Assembly (NCBI RefSeq): GCF_040500475.1
Contig: NZ_CP159358.1
Location: 434,001 to 498,000, forward strand
Source of the DNA: Bacillus sp. Bos-x628
Lineage (GTDB): Bacteria > Bacillota > Bacilli > Bacillales > Bacillaceae
Direction: 5' to 3'
Length of the DNA: 64,000 bases
Each line of letters starts with the position of its first letter. Positions within the stretch are counted from its first letter, which is position 1. The notes below the pieces were generated by a model, which was not told where the DNA came from, searched no databases, and was given only the letters and a program-made list of their open reading frames with translations. Shown piece by piece: positions 9,826 through 20,334 of this stretch. The translations under genes were made by a program, and so were the position numbers.

Positions 9826-10245
9826 ATGAAAATTGCTTTAATCGCTCATGATAAGAAAAAAAGTGACATGGTTCAGTTTGCAATTGCTTACCGTGATATT
9901 TTGGCGGATCATACACTTTATGCAACAGGGACAACAGGTCTGAGAGTGAAAGAGGCTACAGGGCTTCGCATTCATCGTTTTCAATCAGGACCACTGGGCG
10001 GAGATCAGCAAATTGGCGCTATGATTGCTGATAATGCCATGGATCTTGTGCTCTTTTTTAGAGATCCGCTAACCGCTCAGCCGCATGAACCGGATGTGTC
10101 TGCACTCATCCGGTTGTGCGATGTGTATTCCATTCCTTTAGCAACAAATATGGGAACAGCAGACATTTTAGTTAGAAATTTGAATAAAGGTGCTTTTGAT
10201 TTTCGAAACGTAGTCAATAGTGGAGGAATAAATGAAACGACTTGA
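9826..10245 (+). CDS. mgsA: Methylglyoxal synthase
   Basis: 139 residues. It converts dihydroxyacetone phosphate to methylglyoxal and phosphate, a bypass that relieves sugar-phosphate stress. Conserved GTTG phosphate loop (residues 44-47), [11 protein letters not shown] (about 60-70) with the catalytic Asp, and [13 protein letters not shown] (about 84-96). Ribosome site AAGGAG. Overlaps bshB1 by 14 bases; linkage of methylglyoxal synthase to bacillithiol genes makes sense because bacillithiol takes part in methylglyoxal detoxification (established in B. subtilis). Confidence 0.97.
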   Translation: MKIALIAHDKKKSDMVQFAIAYRDILADHTLYATGTTGLRVKEATGLRIHRFQSGPLGGDQQIGAMIADNAMDLVLFFRDPLTAQPHEPDVSALIRLCDVYSIPLATNMGTADILVRNLNKGAFDFRNVVNSGGINETT

Positions 10246-10936
10246 TATACTTGCGTTCGGAGCCCATAGCGATGATGTAGAAATTGGGATGGGTGGAACG
10301 ATTGCAAAATACGTAAAAAAAGGGGCTCATGTCGGTATTTGTGACTTGACCCAAGCTGAATTATCATCGAATGGAACGGTAGAAATCCGAAAAGAAGAAG
10401 CGAAAAAAGCAGCGGCCATTTTAGGCGTTACTACTCGAATCCAGCTCACATTACCAGATAGAGGACTTTATCGTAATGATGTAGCGATTAAAGAAATTGC
10501 TGCTGTGATCCGAACATACAAACCGAGCATCATTTTTGCCCCGCATGAACAAGATCGACACCCAGATCATGGTCATGCGGGCTCGCTTGTAGAGGAGGCT
10601 GCCTTTTCTGCAGGTATACATCAATTTGAAGATTCATATAAGCAGCCAGCGCATAAAGTCAGCAAGATATATTATTACATGATTAATGGTCACCATCGTC
10701 CAGACTTTGTGATTGATATATCTGAAGAGATGGACCAGAAAATGAATAGCCTGCATGCGTATGAAAGTCAATTCATTAAATCAAAACATTCAGTGGATAC
10801 GCCACTTGTGAATGGATATATTGATTTTGTCAAAATGAGAGAGTCTTTGTACGGAAGAGAAGTCAATAAGGCATATGCTGAAGGGTTTTTTACGAAGAAA
10901 CCGCTCTTAGTTGATGATGACTTACTTGGGGGGTAA
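10232..10936 (+). CDS. bshB1: Bacillithiol biosynthesis deacetylase BshB1
   Basis: 234 residues, PIG-L/LmbE zinc deacetylase family. It removes the acetyl group from GlcNAc-malate in bacillithiol synthesis. Zinc site motifs: [11 protein letters not shown] (residues 11-21; the usual Pro of AHPDD is Ser here, which is tolerated in this subfamily) and HPDHGHAG (about 110-117). Overlaps mgsA and is followed after two bases by bshA, so the two steps are co-expressed. B. subtilis name ypjG. Confidence 0.96.
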   Translation: MKRLDILAFGAHSDDVEIGMGGTIAKYVKKGAHVGICDLTQAELSSNGTVEIRKEEAKKAAAILGVTTRIQLTLPDRGLYRNDVAIKEIAAVIRTYKPSIIFAPHEQDRHPDHGHAGSLVEEAAFSAGIHQFEDSYKQPAHKVSKIYYYMINGHHRPDFVIDISEEMDQKMNSLHAYESQFIKSKHSVDTPLVNGYIDFVKMRESLYGREVNKAYAEGFFTKKPLLVDDDLLGG

Positions 10937-10938
10937 AC

Positions 10939-12084
10939 ATGAAAAAATTGAAGATCGGAATTACTTGTTATCCAAGTGTAGGTGGTTCAGGAATTATTGC
11001 CACAGAACTTGGAAAGCTTTTAGCTGAAAAAGGGCACGATGTTCATTTCATTACCTCAAGCATTCCGTTTAGACTGAATAAAGTGTATCCGAATATTTAT
11101 TTCCATGAGGTTGATGTCAATCAATATGCCGTTTTTCAATATCCGCCTTATGACCTTGCATTAGCAAGTAAATTAGCAGAAGTCGCAAAACGAGAAAAGC
11201 TGGATATTATTCATGCTCATTATGCTGTTCCGCATGCCGTCTGTGCTTTTTTAGCAAAACAAATGACGGGTCAGTCGGTAAAGGTGGTCACGACTCTTCA
11301 CGGGACGGATATTACGGTTTTAGGATATGATCCTTCGTTAAAGGAAGTCATTCGTTTTGCGATTGAATCATCTGATCGCGTAACGGCTGTGTCTCATTCG
11401 TTAGTCGCACAGACGTACGATTTGATTAAACCAAATAAAAAGATCGACACCATCCATAACTTTCTCGATGAGCGTGTTTATATGCGTGAAGATCATGAGC
11501 TGCTGAAGACACATTATGGTATTTTACCAGACGAAAAGGTCATCATCCATGTGTCTAATTTCCGAAAGGTGAAACGAGTACATGATGTCATTCATGTCTT
11601 TAAAAAAGTCTCAGAACAAGTGAATGTAAAGCTATTACTCATTGGAGATGGCCCTGAAAAATCGGTTGTCTGTGAACTTGTGAAAAAATTAGGGCTGACG
11701 GACCGTGTGTTGTTTTTAGGAAAGCAAGAGAAGGTAGAGGAGATTTATTCGATCAGTGATCTGAAGCTACTGCTTTCTGAGAAGGAGAGTTTTGGGCTTG
11801 TGCTTCTTGAAGCAATGGCATGTGGAGTGCCTTGTATTGGGACAAATGTTGGCGGTATTCCAGAGGTCATTACACATGGAGAAACAGGTTTTCTTGTCCC
11901 GCTCGGCGATATAGACGAAGCAGCAAAGTATGCCGTCGCTCTATTGAAAGATGAAAAGCTGCATCAACAAGTGTCTATGGCAGCCTGCTCAAGTGTTCAT
12001 ACCCGATTCTCCTCTGAAAAAATTGTCAGTGAATATGAGAAGCTATATCAAGAACTGGTCGAAGGTGATGATGAAGATGAATGA
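10939..12084 (+). CDS. bshA: N-acetyl-alpha-D-glucosaminyl L-malate synthase BshA
   Basis: 381 residues, GT4-family glycosyltransferase with GT-B fold. It makes GlcNAc-malate from UDP-GlcNAc and L-malate, the first step of bacillithiol synthesis. N-terminal [12 protein letters not shown] glycine loop and the C-terminal E-x7-E donor motif [16 protein letters not shown] (about residues 276-291). Coding end overlaps the start of cca. B. subtilis name ypjH. Confidence 0.96.
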   Translation: MKKLKIGITCYPSVGGSGIIATELGKLLAEKGHDVHFITSSIPFRLNKVYPNIYFHEVDVNQYAVFQYPPYDLALASKLAEVAKREKLDIIHAHYAVPHAVCAFLAKQMTGQSVKVVTTLHGTDITVLGYDPSLKEVIRFAIESSDRVTAVSHSLVAQTYDLIKPNKKIDTIHNFLDERVYMREDHELLKTHYGILPDEKVIIHVSNFRKVKRVHDVIHVFKKVSEQVNVKLLLIGDGPEKSVVCELVKKLGLTDRVLFLGKQEKVEEIYSISDLKLLLSEKESFGLVLLEAMACGVPCIGTNVGGIPEVITHGETGFLVPLGDIDEAAKYAVALLKDEKLHQQVSMAACSSVHTRFSSEKIVSEYEKLYQELVEGDDEDE

Positions 12085-13264
12085 ACCATTCACACATGCA
12101 GTTCCTATATTACATACATTGCATCAAAACGGGTATCAGGCTTATTTTGTCGGTGGAGCTGTGAGAGATGTTCTCATGGGCCGAGAAATTGGGGATATAG
12201 ACATTGCGACTGATGCGACGCCTGACGCAGTGGAATCTCTATTTGATCACACGATTGATGTTGGCAAAGAGCATGGCACGGTCATTGTGATACATGATGG
12301 AGTCAGCTATGAGGTCACAACTTTTCGAAGTGAATCTGAATATGAAGATTTTCGCAGACCTAAAGAGGTGCAATTTATCTCATCACTTAAGGAAGATCTT
12401 TTCAGAAGAGATTTAACGATCAATGCGATTGCCATGGATGTAAATGGTGAGATCATTGACCATGTGGGAGGCAAAAAGGATATTCAGCGGAAACGAATCC
12501 AGACCGTTGGCGATCCGGCGTGCCGTTTTCAAGAAGATGCACTTCGGATGATGAGAGCCGTGCGTTTTATAAGTCAGCTAGGTTTTCAGCTTTCAGATGC
12601 AACCGCTGATGCAATGAAAAAAGATAAACATCTGCTTGCAAATATATCTGTTGAGCGCAAAAAGATTGAAATGGAGAAACTTTTAAAAGGTCGCTACTAT
12701 GAACAAGCCATTCGAATACTCATTGAAACAAAATTATATGAAGAATTGCCCTGCCTAAGTAAGTATGGACTTAACGAACAACTGCAAACGTTCCCGTTTT
12801 ATTTGTTAGATGGGTTAGAAGAAGTATGGGGTGCATTCATTCATTTACTTGGCCTTCATGAAAAAGAGGCTGTGTCCTTTTTAAAAGAATGGAAGCTGTC
12901 GACTAAACTTTTGAAAGAAGCCATCGCTATCAGTAAGTACGTTGATTGTAACTGGAATGCTGAGAAGATGTTTGAAGCTGGTGAAAGCGTGCTGTTATCC
13001 AGTCTTAAAGTGACTCAGTTGAAACATGAGCGCCGCATTTTCTTTGATGAGCTAGAAGCGGCAAAACGTTCATATGATGCATTACCTATTAAGAATTTGC
13101 AGGACCTTGCTCTTTCAGGGAAAGATTTAATGGCCATTCGGCAAAAAAAGGCAGGTAAATGGATTGCAGAGGAGCTAGACTTCGTGAAGAAAGCGGTTCT
13201 GCAAAACCGGCTGGAAAACCGAAAAGAAGCCATAGAGGAGTGGCTCATTGCATGCGATCAATGA
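12071..13264 (+). CDS. cca: CCA-adding tRNA nucleotidyltransferase
   Basis: It adds or repairs the 3' CCA end of tRNAs. Class II nucleotidyltransferase: [13 protein letters not shown], the metal-binding DIDIATDA and [10 protein letters not shown] blocks all lie in the first 125 residues, followed by a helical RNA-binding part. The start is one of ATG 12068, 12071 or 12077, all overlapping bshA; 12071 gives 397 residues, the size in B. subtilis, with GAAGGTG just upstream. Translationally coupled to bshA and overlapping birA. Confidence 0.95.
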   Translation: MKMNEPFTHAVPILHTLHQNGYQAYFVGGAVRDVLMGREIGDIDIATDATPDAVESLFDHTIDVGKEHGTVIVIHDGVSYEVTTFRSESEYEDFRRPKEVQFISSLKEDLFRRDLTINAIAMDVNGEIIDHVGGKKDIQRKRIQTVGDPACRFQEDALRMMRAVRFISQLGFQLSDATADAMKKDKHLLANISVERKKIEMEKLLKGRYYEQAIRILIETKLYEELPCLSKYGLNEQLQTFPFYLLDGLEEVWGAFIHLLGLHEKEAVSFLKEWKLSTKLLKEAIAISKYVDCNWNAEKMFEAGESVLLSSLKVTQLKHERRIFFDELEAAKRSYDALPIKNLQDLALSGKDLMAIRQKKAGKWIAEELDFVKKAVLQNRLENRKEAIEEWLIACDQ

Positions 13265-14235
13265 TTAGAAAACGATTAATCGAATTATTTACCTCTGCGC
13301 CACAAGACTTTGTCTCCAGCCAGCAAATTTGTGATGAGTTGGGCTGCTCCCGAACGGCAGTATGGAAACACATAGAGGACTTACGAAAAGAGGGCTATGA
13401 GTTAGAAGCTGTTAGAAGAAAAGGATACAGACTTCTTCGCAAGCCGGATAAAATTAGTGAGGATGAAATTCTTTTTGGTCTGGAAACAGAGACGTTCGGT
13501 AGACATATTTATTTCCAAGAGGAAGTAACATCTACTCAGCTCATCGCTCATGATCTTGTAAATGAAGGTGCTCCTCATGGAACGCTTGTTGTGAGTGATC
13601 ACCAGACGAAAGGAAAAGGTCGTCTGCAAAGAAATTGGCATTCGCCAAATGGTACAGGAATTTGGATGAGCTTGATCGTACGTCCTGATATTCCTCTGCA
13701 CAGAGCGCCGCAAATGACCTTGCTTGCATCTGTAGTGATTACAGAAGCGATTGAAGAACTGACGGGTTTGACGCCATCTATTAAATGGCCTAATGATATT
13801 TTGTTAAATGGAAAAAAGGTCGCTGGCATTCTGACTGAATTAAGAGCAGAAGCTGACCAGGTTCATGCTGTGATTATTGGTCCAGGCATTAATGTAAACC
13901 AAACGGCAAGTGACTTTCCAGAGGAATTAAAGCATGCAGCCACAAGTGTGCGAATGGAACTTGGTGAAAAGGTAGACAGAGCTGCGCTGATTCAAAAAAT
14001 TATGTACATCTTTGAGAAAAGGTACGATGATTATATGACACATGGATTTGCACCGATTAAACATCTATGGGAAGCGTATACGATAACACTGGGCGAGCGC
14101 ATCATTGCCCGCACCGTCAACGGACAATATACTGGAAAAGCACTTGGGATTAATGATGAAGGCGTCCTTTTACTTGAGACAGCGGAAGGAATTCAAAAGA
14201 TATATTCAGCAGATATAGAGCTCAAGTCAACTTAA
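13252..14235 (+). CDS. birA: Bifunctional biotin--protein ligase / biotin operon repressor
   Basis: 327 residues from ATG 13252 (GAGGAG 11 bases upstream), overlapping the end of cca by 13 bases. N-terminal winged helix (about residues 1-65, with SSQQICDELGCSRTAVWKHI) binds the biotin operator. The central ligase domain has the biotinyl-AMP loop KGKGRLQRNW and the KWPNDILLNGKKVAGIL block with the catalytic Lys. The C-terminal SH3-like cap is present. It biotinylates acetyl-CoA and pyruvate carboxylases and represses biotin genes. Confidence 0.97.
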   Translation: MRSMIRKRLIELFTSAPQDFVSSQQICDELGCSRTAVWKHIEDLRKEGYELEAVRRKGYRLLRKPDKISEDEILFGLETETFGRHIYFQEEVTSTQLIAHDLVNEGAPHGTLVVSDHQTKGKGRLQRNWHSPNGTGIWMSLIVRPDIPLHRAPQMTLLASVVITEAIEELTGLTPSIKWPNDILLNGKKVAGILTELRAEADQVHAVIIGPGINVNQTASDFPEELKHAATSVRMELGEKVDRAALIQKIMYIFEKRYDDYMTHGFAPIKHLWEAYTITLGERIIARTVNGQYTGKALGINDEGVLLLETAEGIQKIYSADIELKST

Positions 14236-14431
14236 GTGGAACACCCGGCGCATTTTTGTTATACTTCGTGTGGACAGTATCTGAAGAACTGTACCTGTTA
14301 GAATGATCAAAATATCAATTTCTGCCTTGATCCTAAGGGACTTGGACAGAGGGATGATTCGCCTGCACATGAATGAAAAGAAGCATGTGAATTAAAGGCA
14401 AGCATTTCCTCTCCAGAATGAGGAGGAACAA

Positions 14432-15271
14432 ATGAAGACAAAACTAGATTTTCTCAAAATGAAAAAAGAAAACGAACCCATTGTGATGCTAACAGCATAC
14501 GACTATCCTTCTGCGTTGCAAGCAGAAAAAGCGGAAGTTGACATGATCTTAGTTGGTGATTCACTTGGGATGGTTGTACTTGGACTTGATTCAACGGTAC
14601 AAGTCACAATGGATGATATGATCCATCATACGAAAGCGGTGAAAAGAGGCGCAAAAAATACCTTTATTGTGACCGATATGCCATTTATGTCTTATCATTA
14701 TTCACTGCAAGAGACGATGAAGAATGCAGCACGAATCATGCAAGAAAGTGGTGCTGATGCGCTTAAGCTGGAAGGTGGAGACGGAGTATTCGAATCCATT
14801 CAGGCATTAACAAGAGGCGGTATCCCAGTGGTCAGTCATTTAGGCCTCACACCTCAATCAGTAGGTGTACTTGGTGGATATAAAGTGCAAGGGAAAGACC
14901 TACAAAGTGCACAAAAATTGATTGATGATAGTCTGAAATGTGAGGAAGCGGGTGCAATCGCACTTGTTTTAGAATGTGTACCTGGTGAACTGACTAAACG
15001 AATTGCAGGCATGCTGACCATCCCAGTAATCGGGATTGGTGCAGGAGTGGAGGCAGATGGACAAGTACTCGTTTACCATGATGTGGTAGGGTACGGGGTG
15101 GCTAGAACACCTAAATTTGTGAAACAATACGCGCACATTGATTCAGTGCTAGAAGATGCGCTTATTCAATATACAAAAGAAGTAAAAGCTCGCCAATTCC
15201 CAGAAGCAGCACATACGTTTCATGTGAAAGAAGAAGTTCTCGACGGTTTATATGGAGGAATGAAGAAATGA
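14432..15271 (+). CDS. panB: 3-methyl-2-oxobutanoate hydroxymethyltransferase
   Basis: 279 residues. First committed step of pantothenate synthesis: hydroxymethyl transfer from methylene-THF to ketoisovalerate. Conserved TAYDYPSA (N-terminal), [10 protein letters not shown] metal-binding Asp, KLEGGDG and VLECVP with catalytic Glu. Strong ribosome site (GAGGAGG). First gene of panBCD; panC overlaps its stop codon by four bases. A 196-base leader after birA holds no recognised riboswitch and no clear terminator. Confidence 0.98.
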   Translation: MKTKLDFLKMKKENEPIVMLTAYDYPSALQAEKAEVDMILVGDSLGMVVLGLDSTVQVTMDDMIHHTKAVKRGAKNTFIVTDMPFMSYHYSLQETMKNAARIMQESGADALKLEGGDGVFESIQALTRGGIPVVSHLGLTPQSVGVLGGYKVQGKDLQSAQKLIDDSLKCEEAGAIALVLECVPGELTKRIAGMLTIPVIGIGAGVEADGQVLVYHDVVGYGVARTPKFVKQYAHIDSVLEDALIQYTKEVKARQFPEAAHTFHVKEEVLDGLYGGMKK

Positions 15272-16134
15272 AAGTTGTCACACATATTCGCGAGCTAAAA
15301 GAACTAATTCGAATGAATCAAAGGAAGCAGCATTCAGTTGGTTTTGTGCCTACAATGGGGTTCCTTCATGAAGGTCATCTCCAGCTAGCAAAAGAGGCAA
15401 GAGAGCAAAATGACGTTGTGGTGATGAGTATTTTTGTCAATCCTTTGCAGTTTGGACCGAATGAAGACTTCGAGTCGTATCCTAGAGATATAAAAAGAGA
15501 CCAGTGTCTAGCAGAGGCAATAGGAGTGGATATTTTATTTACCCCTGATGTAAAGGAAATGTATAAAGAGAAACCATCCGTTACCGTGTCTGTTCAAAAA
15601 AGAACGGATGTATTATGCGGGAAGAAGCGTCCAGGACATTTTGATGGGGTTGCGACAGTATTGACAAAGTTATTTCATCTTGTTGAACCTACGAAAGTGT
15701 ACTTTGGTCTTAAGGATGCACAACAAGTCGCTGTGATTGATGCCATGATGGAAGACTTCTTCTTTGACATTCAACTCGTGTCTGTACCAACAGTGCGTGA
15801 AGAGGACGGTTTAGCGAAGAGTTCAAGAAATGTTTATTTGTCTGAAGCAGAAAGACAGGAAGCACCAACCCTTTTTCAGGCATTAAAGCGAGGACAAACT
15901 GCTGTTGAAAATGGCGAACGAGATCCTAAGCGAGTTCATCAACTCATAGAGAAAGAGCTCCTAAAAACAAGTGGTGAGATTGATTACATTGGCATTTATT
16001 CATATCCTCACCTTGAACCACTTCAAAGCCTGGCGGGTCAAGTCATTATTGCGATTGCAGTTAAATTCTCTAAGGCAAGACTGATTGATAATGTGATTTT
16101 CCATGTTCCTGAAAGCGGTGAAAAACATGTATAG
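15268..16134 (+). CDS. panC: Pantothenate synthetase
   Basis: 288 residues. It joins pantoate and beta-alanine with ATP. Nucleotidyltransferase motifs [10 protein letters not shown] (residues 28-37, HIGH-like) and the KMSKS-like KSSRNVYLS (about 188-196) are intact. ATGA overlap with panB and an 8-base overlap with panD show an operon. Confidence 0.98.
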   Translation: MKVVTHIRELKELIRMNQRKQHSVGFVPTMGFLHEGHLQLAKEAREQNDVVVMSIFVNPLQFGPNEDFESYPRDIKRDQCLAEAIGVDILFTPDVKEMYKEKPSVTVSVQKRTDVLCGKKRPGHFDGVATVLTKLFHLVEPTKVYFGLKDAQQVAVIDAMMEDFFFDIQLVSVPTVREEDGLAKSSRNVYLSEAERQEAPTLFQALKRGQTAVENGERDPKRVHQLIEKELLKTSGEIDYIGIYSYPHLEPLQSLAGQVIIAIAVKFSKARLIDNVIFHVPESGEKHV

Positions 16135-16510
16135 AACCTTTATGACTTCGAAGCTCCATAAAGCGATTGTGACAGAAGCGAATTTACATTATGTAGGAAG
16201 TATTACAATTGACGAAGATTTACTTGATGCAGCAGGCATGATGGCAAATGAGAAAGTTCAAATTGTCAATAATCATAATGGGGCACGACTTGAAACATAT
16301 ATTATCCCTGGTGAGAGAAAAAGCGGCGTCATATGCTTAAATGGTGCTGCGGCTAGATTAGTGCAGCCAGGAGATGAAATCATCATTATTGCTTATGGCA
16401 TGTTGTCGGAAGAAGAAGCGAAGGCGCATACGCCTAAAGTGGTTGTGCTAAATAAACAAAATCAAATTGAACAAATAATTGGGCATGAGCCTGCGAGAAC
16501 GATTTTGTAA
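16127..16510 (+). CDS. panD: Aspartate 1-decarboxylase proenzyme
   Basis: 127 residues from ATG 16127, the B. subtilis size. It makes beta-alanine from aspartate. The self-cleavage site that yields the pyruvoyl group is visible as Gly24-Ser25 in HYVGSITI. Last gene of panBCD, overlapping panC. A perfect 15-bp hairpin follows. Confidence 0.98.
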   Translation: MYRTFMTSKLHKAIVTEANLHYVGSITIDEDLLDAAGMMANEKVQIVNNHNGARLETYIIPGERKSGVICLNGAAARLVQPGDEIIIIAYGMLSEEEAKAHTPKVVVLNKQNQIEQIIGHEPARTIL

Positions 16511-16521
16511 CGCAAGCTTAC

Positions 16522-16564
16522 ACATACAGAACAGCTTCACTTTTAGAGGAGCTGTTCTGTATGT
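16522..16564. repeat. Perfect 15-bp inverted repeat after panD
   Basis: ACATACAGAACAGCT and its exact reverse complement around a 13-base loop, 11 bases after the panD stop. No T-run follows on either strand, so it is not a textbook terminator. It probably still ends or protects the panBCD message. Confidence 0.7.
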
Positions 16565-16628
16565 CATAATCCATTGCCCAAAACGTATTTCACATTGGGT
16601 GGAACGTAGGAATTGAGGTGTCCATTTT

Positions 16629-19421
16629 ATGACCGATCAAAGGTTTGTTGTCGTTGATATTGAAACCACCGGGAATTCACCTAAAAAGGGTGATAAAATC
16701 ATTCAAATCGCTGCGGTGGTAATTGAAAATGGACAAATTGTAGAACGGTATTCAAAATATGTAAACCCAGGAAAGACGATCCCTGGATTTATTGAACAAC
16801 TGACAGGCATTAAACAGCACATGGTCGACGGTGCGGTTTTCTTTGAAGACATTGCCCAAGAGGTGTATGACCTGATACATGGTGCTTATTTTGTTGCGCA
16901 CAATGTTCATTTTGACTTAAATTTTTTAAATGATGAACTGAAAGGATGCGGGATAAATGAGCTGGATGTACTAGCAATTGATACAGTTGAGATTTCTAGA
17001 ATTCTTTATCCTGAGCTTGAGGGTTACAAGTTAACTGAATTAAGTGAAGAGCTCATGCTTCCACATGACCACCCGCACCGGGCGGATAGTGATGCGGAAG
17101 TTACTGCCATGTTATTTTTAACGCTGTTACATAAATTAGAGAATACACCGGCGAGCGTATTAAAGCAGCTTCGCAGGTTATCACAATATCTCCTAAGTGA
17201 TATTGAATTTTTGATTAAGCAGCTAGAAACAACTCATACGACATGTAGGCAATCTCTAGTTGAAGTTGGTTCGTTTGCTATTAAAGATGCGGCCAAAACA
17301 TCAAATGAAACGACACATTCTGTAGAAGCTGATGATCAGTGGTTATTTGAAGAGGCAAAAGAAAAACTCCCGCAAATGTTAGAAGGATATAAGGTCAGAG
17401 AAGGTCAGCTTACGATGATGAATAAAGTGAGAGAGGTTTTTCATGAAAGAGCTTATGCGTTAATTGAAGCAGCGCCCGGCATTGGCAAGACCCTTGCTTA
17501 TTTAATTCCGGCTGCCTTAGAGGCAAAGAAATCTGGAAAACCAGTCATTATTAGTACATACTCTATTCTCTTACAGCAACAAATGCTCGAGCGTGATGTG
17601 CCTATTTTGCATAAATTACTGCCATTTGAGCCGGTCGCTTGTGTATTTAAAGGGAGAGCACATTATATTTGTTTAGATAAGTTTGAGCATGTCCTGCATG
17701 AGGAAGATGATAACTATGATGTGGTCTTAACAAAAGCACAAATATTAATGTGGTTGCTTGAGACAGATACGGGAGACTTGTCTGAACTCAATTTACCGTC
17801 AGGAGCTGCGAATATAAAGGATCGAATATCCTGCGTGCATATGCCGTTTACATCGAAGAAGCGACGCTTTAAGGAATATTGTTTTTATGAACGGGCAAAA
17901 AGAAGGGCACGAACAGCTAATTTAATTTTAACCAATCACCGCCTGCTTTTATCAAAAACTGAATCATCATCCATATTTGACCATGCAGACGTATATGTCA
18001 TTGACGAGGCCCATCATTTTGAGAAAACAGCAAATGAAACACTTGGTGACAGCATTTCTTACGTTCAACTGCATGCAAAATTGACACAGCTTGGCTCATT
18101 GCAAGGCGGACTCTTCAAGAAACTAAAAAACAGATTCTATGCTTCGGGATTAAAAACGGACACATTTATGGAAATGGATGAGTATCTTCATCAACTTCAG
18201 ATGGAAAGCGATGCATTTTTTAGTACAGTACACGCTTTTGTCAAAAAGACAAAACCAAAAACGGACATCAATCGTCTCATTTATAGGGTGCGCCATTATT
18301 CGAAACATGCACAATGGAAGCGGATTAAAGAGACAGCGAGTCAGTTGTGTTCATTATTCATTGCTTGTGAGAAGTTGTATGAGCAGCAAAAAAACGAATG
18401 GCTTCAGCAAGAGGATTTTCTGACAGATGATGATGCATTTGAGGCGGAGGAATACGACCAAGTCATGGCGTTCATGCATACATTTTGCAATACGCTGTAC
18501 CGGTTTATTTTCGAACCACAAAATGATGAAACAGTTTGGATAGAGATTGATGCCAAAGGTGCTAAAAATGCTGTATTCATGTATGCACAGCCGTTAGATA
18601 CAGGAGAATTACTCGCTGATCGATTTTTTATGAATAAAAAAAGTGTCGTTCTCACATCAGGAACTTTGACAGTCAATCACCGCTTTGATTACTGTATAGA
18701 GCGATTTGGACTTCAAGATTTTTACCCAAAGCTTGTCAAAATTGATTCGCCGTTTGAACTTGAGAAACAGCTCACTGTCGTCGTTCCGGCTGACATGCCA
18801 GCAATCACAAACCGTGATGAAAAGGATTATGCGAAACATGTGGCCAAGTATATAAAAATTATGGAAAAACAACACCATGCTAAAATATTGGTGCTGTTTA
18901 ATTCACATGAAATGTTAAAAGCAGCTTATGAAGAGCTTAAAACAGAAGGAATGCAATCGACTTTGTTTGCCCAAGGGCTGACAGGTGGGAGTCCTGTGAA
19001 ATTGACGAAAATGTTCAAACTATCAAAGCAAGCAATATTGCTTGGTGCAGGGAGCTTTTGGGAAGGAGTGGATTTTCCAGGCTCTGAGCTGACAACAGTG
19101 ATTATGGCAAGGCTTCCTTTCCGGCCGCCTGATTCACCGCTGATTGAAGCGAAATGTGAAGAGGCTAAGAAACAAGGAAAAAATCCATTTAAAGTTGTGG
19201 CTCTCCCTGAGGCAGTGTTAACCTTTAAGCAAGGCGCAGGTCGCTTGCTTCGTTCTGAAAAAGACATAGGCACATTGCTCATTTTAGATCGACGAGTGAA
19301 AACTGCTTCATATGGAAAATTATTTTTAGAATCACTTCCTCATGCGCCTGTACATGAAATGTCAAAGGAGTCGCTTATTGCGTATATAGAGAAGCTAAAC
19401 AACGAAAAGCCGCTGTCATAA
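16629..19421 (+). CDS. dinG: DinG-type helicase with N-terminal 3'-5' exonuclease domain
   Basis: 930 residues, matching B. subtilis DinG. N-terminal DEDDh exonuclease (about residues 1-170): VVDIETTG, HNVHFDLNFL and HRADSDAEVT carry the metal ligands and the His. The rest is a superfamily 2 XPD/DinG-like helicase with Walker A EAAPGIGKT (about 280-288) and DEAH box VIDEAHHFE (about 456-464), and C-terminal GAGSFWEGVDFPG and QGAGRLLR motifs. The gram-positive form lacks the Fe-S cluster of E. coli DinG in described members. Probable DNA repair or RNA-DNA processing role. Confidence 0.95.
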   Translation: MTDQRFVVVDIETTGNSPKKGDKIIQIAAVVIENGQIVERYSKYVNPGKTIPGFIEQLTGIKQHMVDGAVFFEDIAQEVYDLIHGAYFVAHNVHFDLNFLNDELKGCGINELDVLAIDTVEISRILYPELEGYKLTELSEELMLPHDHPHRADSDAEVTAMLFLTLLHKLENTPASVLKQLRRLSQYLLSDIEFLIKQLETTHTTCRQSLVEVGSFAIKDAAKTSNETTHSVEADDQWLFEEAKEKLPQMLEGYKVREGQLTMMNKVREVFHERAYALIEAAPGIGKTLAYLIPAALEAKKSGKPVIISTYSILLQQQMLERDVPILHKLLPFEPVACVFKGRAHYICLDKFEHVLHEEDDNYDVVLTKAQILMWLLETDTGDLSELNLPSGAANIKDRISCVHMPFTSKKRRFKEYCFYERAKRRARTANLILTNHRLLLSKTESSSIFDHADVYVIDEAHHFEKTANETLGDSISYVQLHAKLTQLGSLQGGLFKKLKNRFYASGLKTDTFMEMDEYLHQLQMESDAFFSTVHAFVKKTKPKTDINRLIYRVRHYSKHAQWKRIKETASQLCSLFIACEKLYEQQKNEWLQQEDFLTDDDAFEAEEYDQVMAFMHTFCNTLYRFIFEPQNDETVWIEIDAKGAKNAVFMYAQPLDTGELLADRFFMNKKSVVLTSGTLTVNHRFDYCIERFGLQDFYPKLVKIDSPFELEKQLTVVVPADMPAITNRDEKDYAKHVAKYIKIMEKQHHAKILVLFNSHEMLKAAYEELKTEGMQSTLFAQGLTGGSPVKLTKMFKLSKQAILLGAGSFWEGVDFPGSELTTVIMARLPFRPPDSPLIEAKCEEAKKQGKNPFKVVALPEAVLTFKQGAGRLLRSEKDIGTLLILDRRVKTASYGKLFLESLPHAPVHEMSKESLIAYIEKLNNEKPLS

Positions 19422-19553
19422 GCGGCCTTTAGCTGGTGTGGGTTCGGAGTTATTTTATTGTAACGGCTTCTGTGGTTCCGTTGTAAAAATAGTATCGGTT
19501 CTCGCGTTGAAAAGTATGACTAACAATATTTACGTAACTAGGAGGAATTAGAA

Positions 19554-19724
19554 GTGGAAAGTAAAATAGAGGTGCTTTCAACTGTTCAAATTAAGCATTC
19601 AGAAGATCTTTATAAAATTGTCGACTTACTGAACAGAACGCTTAAGAGAGAGGATCTCATGTTTGGTTTAGCATTAGATCAAGAAGATCAAAATCAGGCG
19701 ATATTTACAATTTATCGCACATAG
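19554..19724 (+). CDS. ypmA: YpmA, small DUF4264 protein
   Basis: 56 residues starting at GTG 19554 behind GGAGGAATTA. Too short for typical ORF cut-offs but conserved by position (dinG-ypmA-ypmB) in B. subtilis. It is a compact acidic alpha/beta sequence with no known motif. ypmB starts 12 bases downstream, so the two are co-transcribed. Confidence 0.85.
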   Translation: MESKIEVLSTVQIKHSEDLYKIVDLLNRTLKREDLMFGLALDQEDQNQAIFTIYRT

Positions 19725-19736
19725 GGGAAGCATGAT

Positions 19737-20222
19737 ATGAAAAAAATAATTTGGATGATCTCGTCAATTGTCGTCCTCTTTTTACTGATCGGTATCATGA
19801 GCTTTACATGGATTTATCAGAGCGCCATGAGTCAAAAAGAACAAGGGCATGAGGCTGCCATTGAACGAGCAAAAGAAAAAGCAAAATTAGTACAGGTTGA
19901 ACAGGTCGAAACTTTTGTAGGAAAAGAAAAACAATTTATTGTAAAAGGTGTAAACAATCAAAAAGAAACGACCTATGTATGGGTTCCAGCCAGCAAAAAT
20001 GAAAAAGTGATTGCCAAGACGGCAAAAGAAGGAATTACTTCGGATCAAGCAGTACAAGCCGTTAAAAAGGAAAACACTGTCACTACATTAAAAGACGTCA
20101 AATTAGCAAGAGAAGGTGACGTTCTGCTTTGGGAAGTGACTTATTTAAATGAAAATAATCAATATAGCTTTAGCTATGTTGACTTTACGACTGGCCAAGT
20201 GGAAAAAAATTTAACACCTTAG
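19737..20222 (+). CDS. ypmB: YpmB, membrane-anchored PepSY-like protein
   Basis: 161 residues. One N-terminal membrane span (about residues 4-26, IIWMISSIVVLFLLIGIM) with the rest outside, containing PepSY-like tandem segments (about residues 75-155). Seen as YpmB in B. subtilis, where it is followed by aspB; here asnS follows directly. Function unknown. Confidence 0.88.
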   Translation: MKKIIWMISSIVVLFLLIGIMSFTWIYQSAMSQKEQGHEAAIERAKEKAKLVQVEQVETFVGKEKQFIVKGVNNQKETTYVWVPASKNEKVIAKTAKEGITSDQAVQAVKKENTVTTLKDVKLAREGDVLLWEVTYLNENNQYSFSYVDFTTGQVEKNLTP

Positions 20223-20238
20223 TTTCTCCCATCTTGCG

Positions 20239-20268
20239 TTGACCACGCTGTTTTAGAACGGTTATAAT
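20239..20268 (+). promoter_or_regulatory. SigA-type promoter for asnS
   Basis: TTGACC (20239-20244), 18-base spacer, TATAAT (20263-20268). It lies in the 112-base gap between ypmB and asnS. Confidence 0.7.
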
Positions 20269-20334
20269 AAAATGTATGAAAAAAATCACACCTGACTTAA
20301 GGGTAAGGTTTTTCTGGCTTTGGAGGGGAAATAG

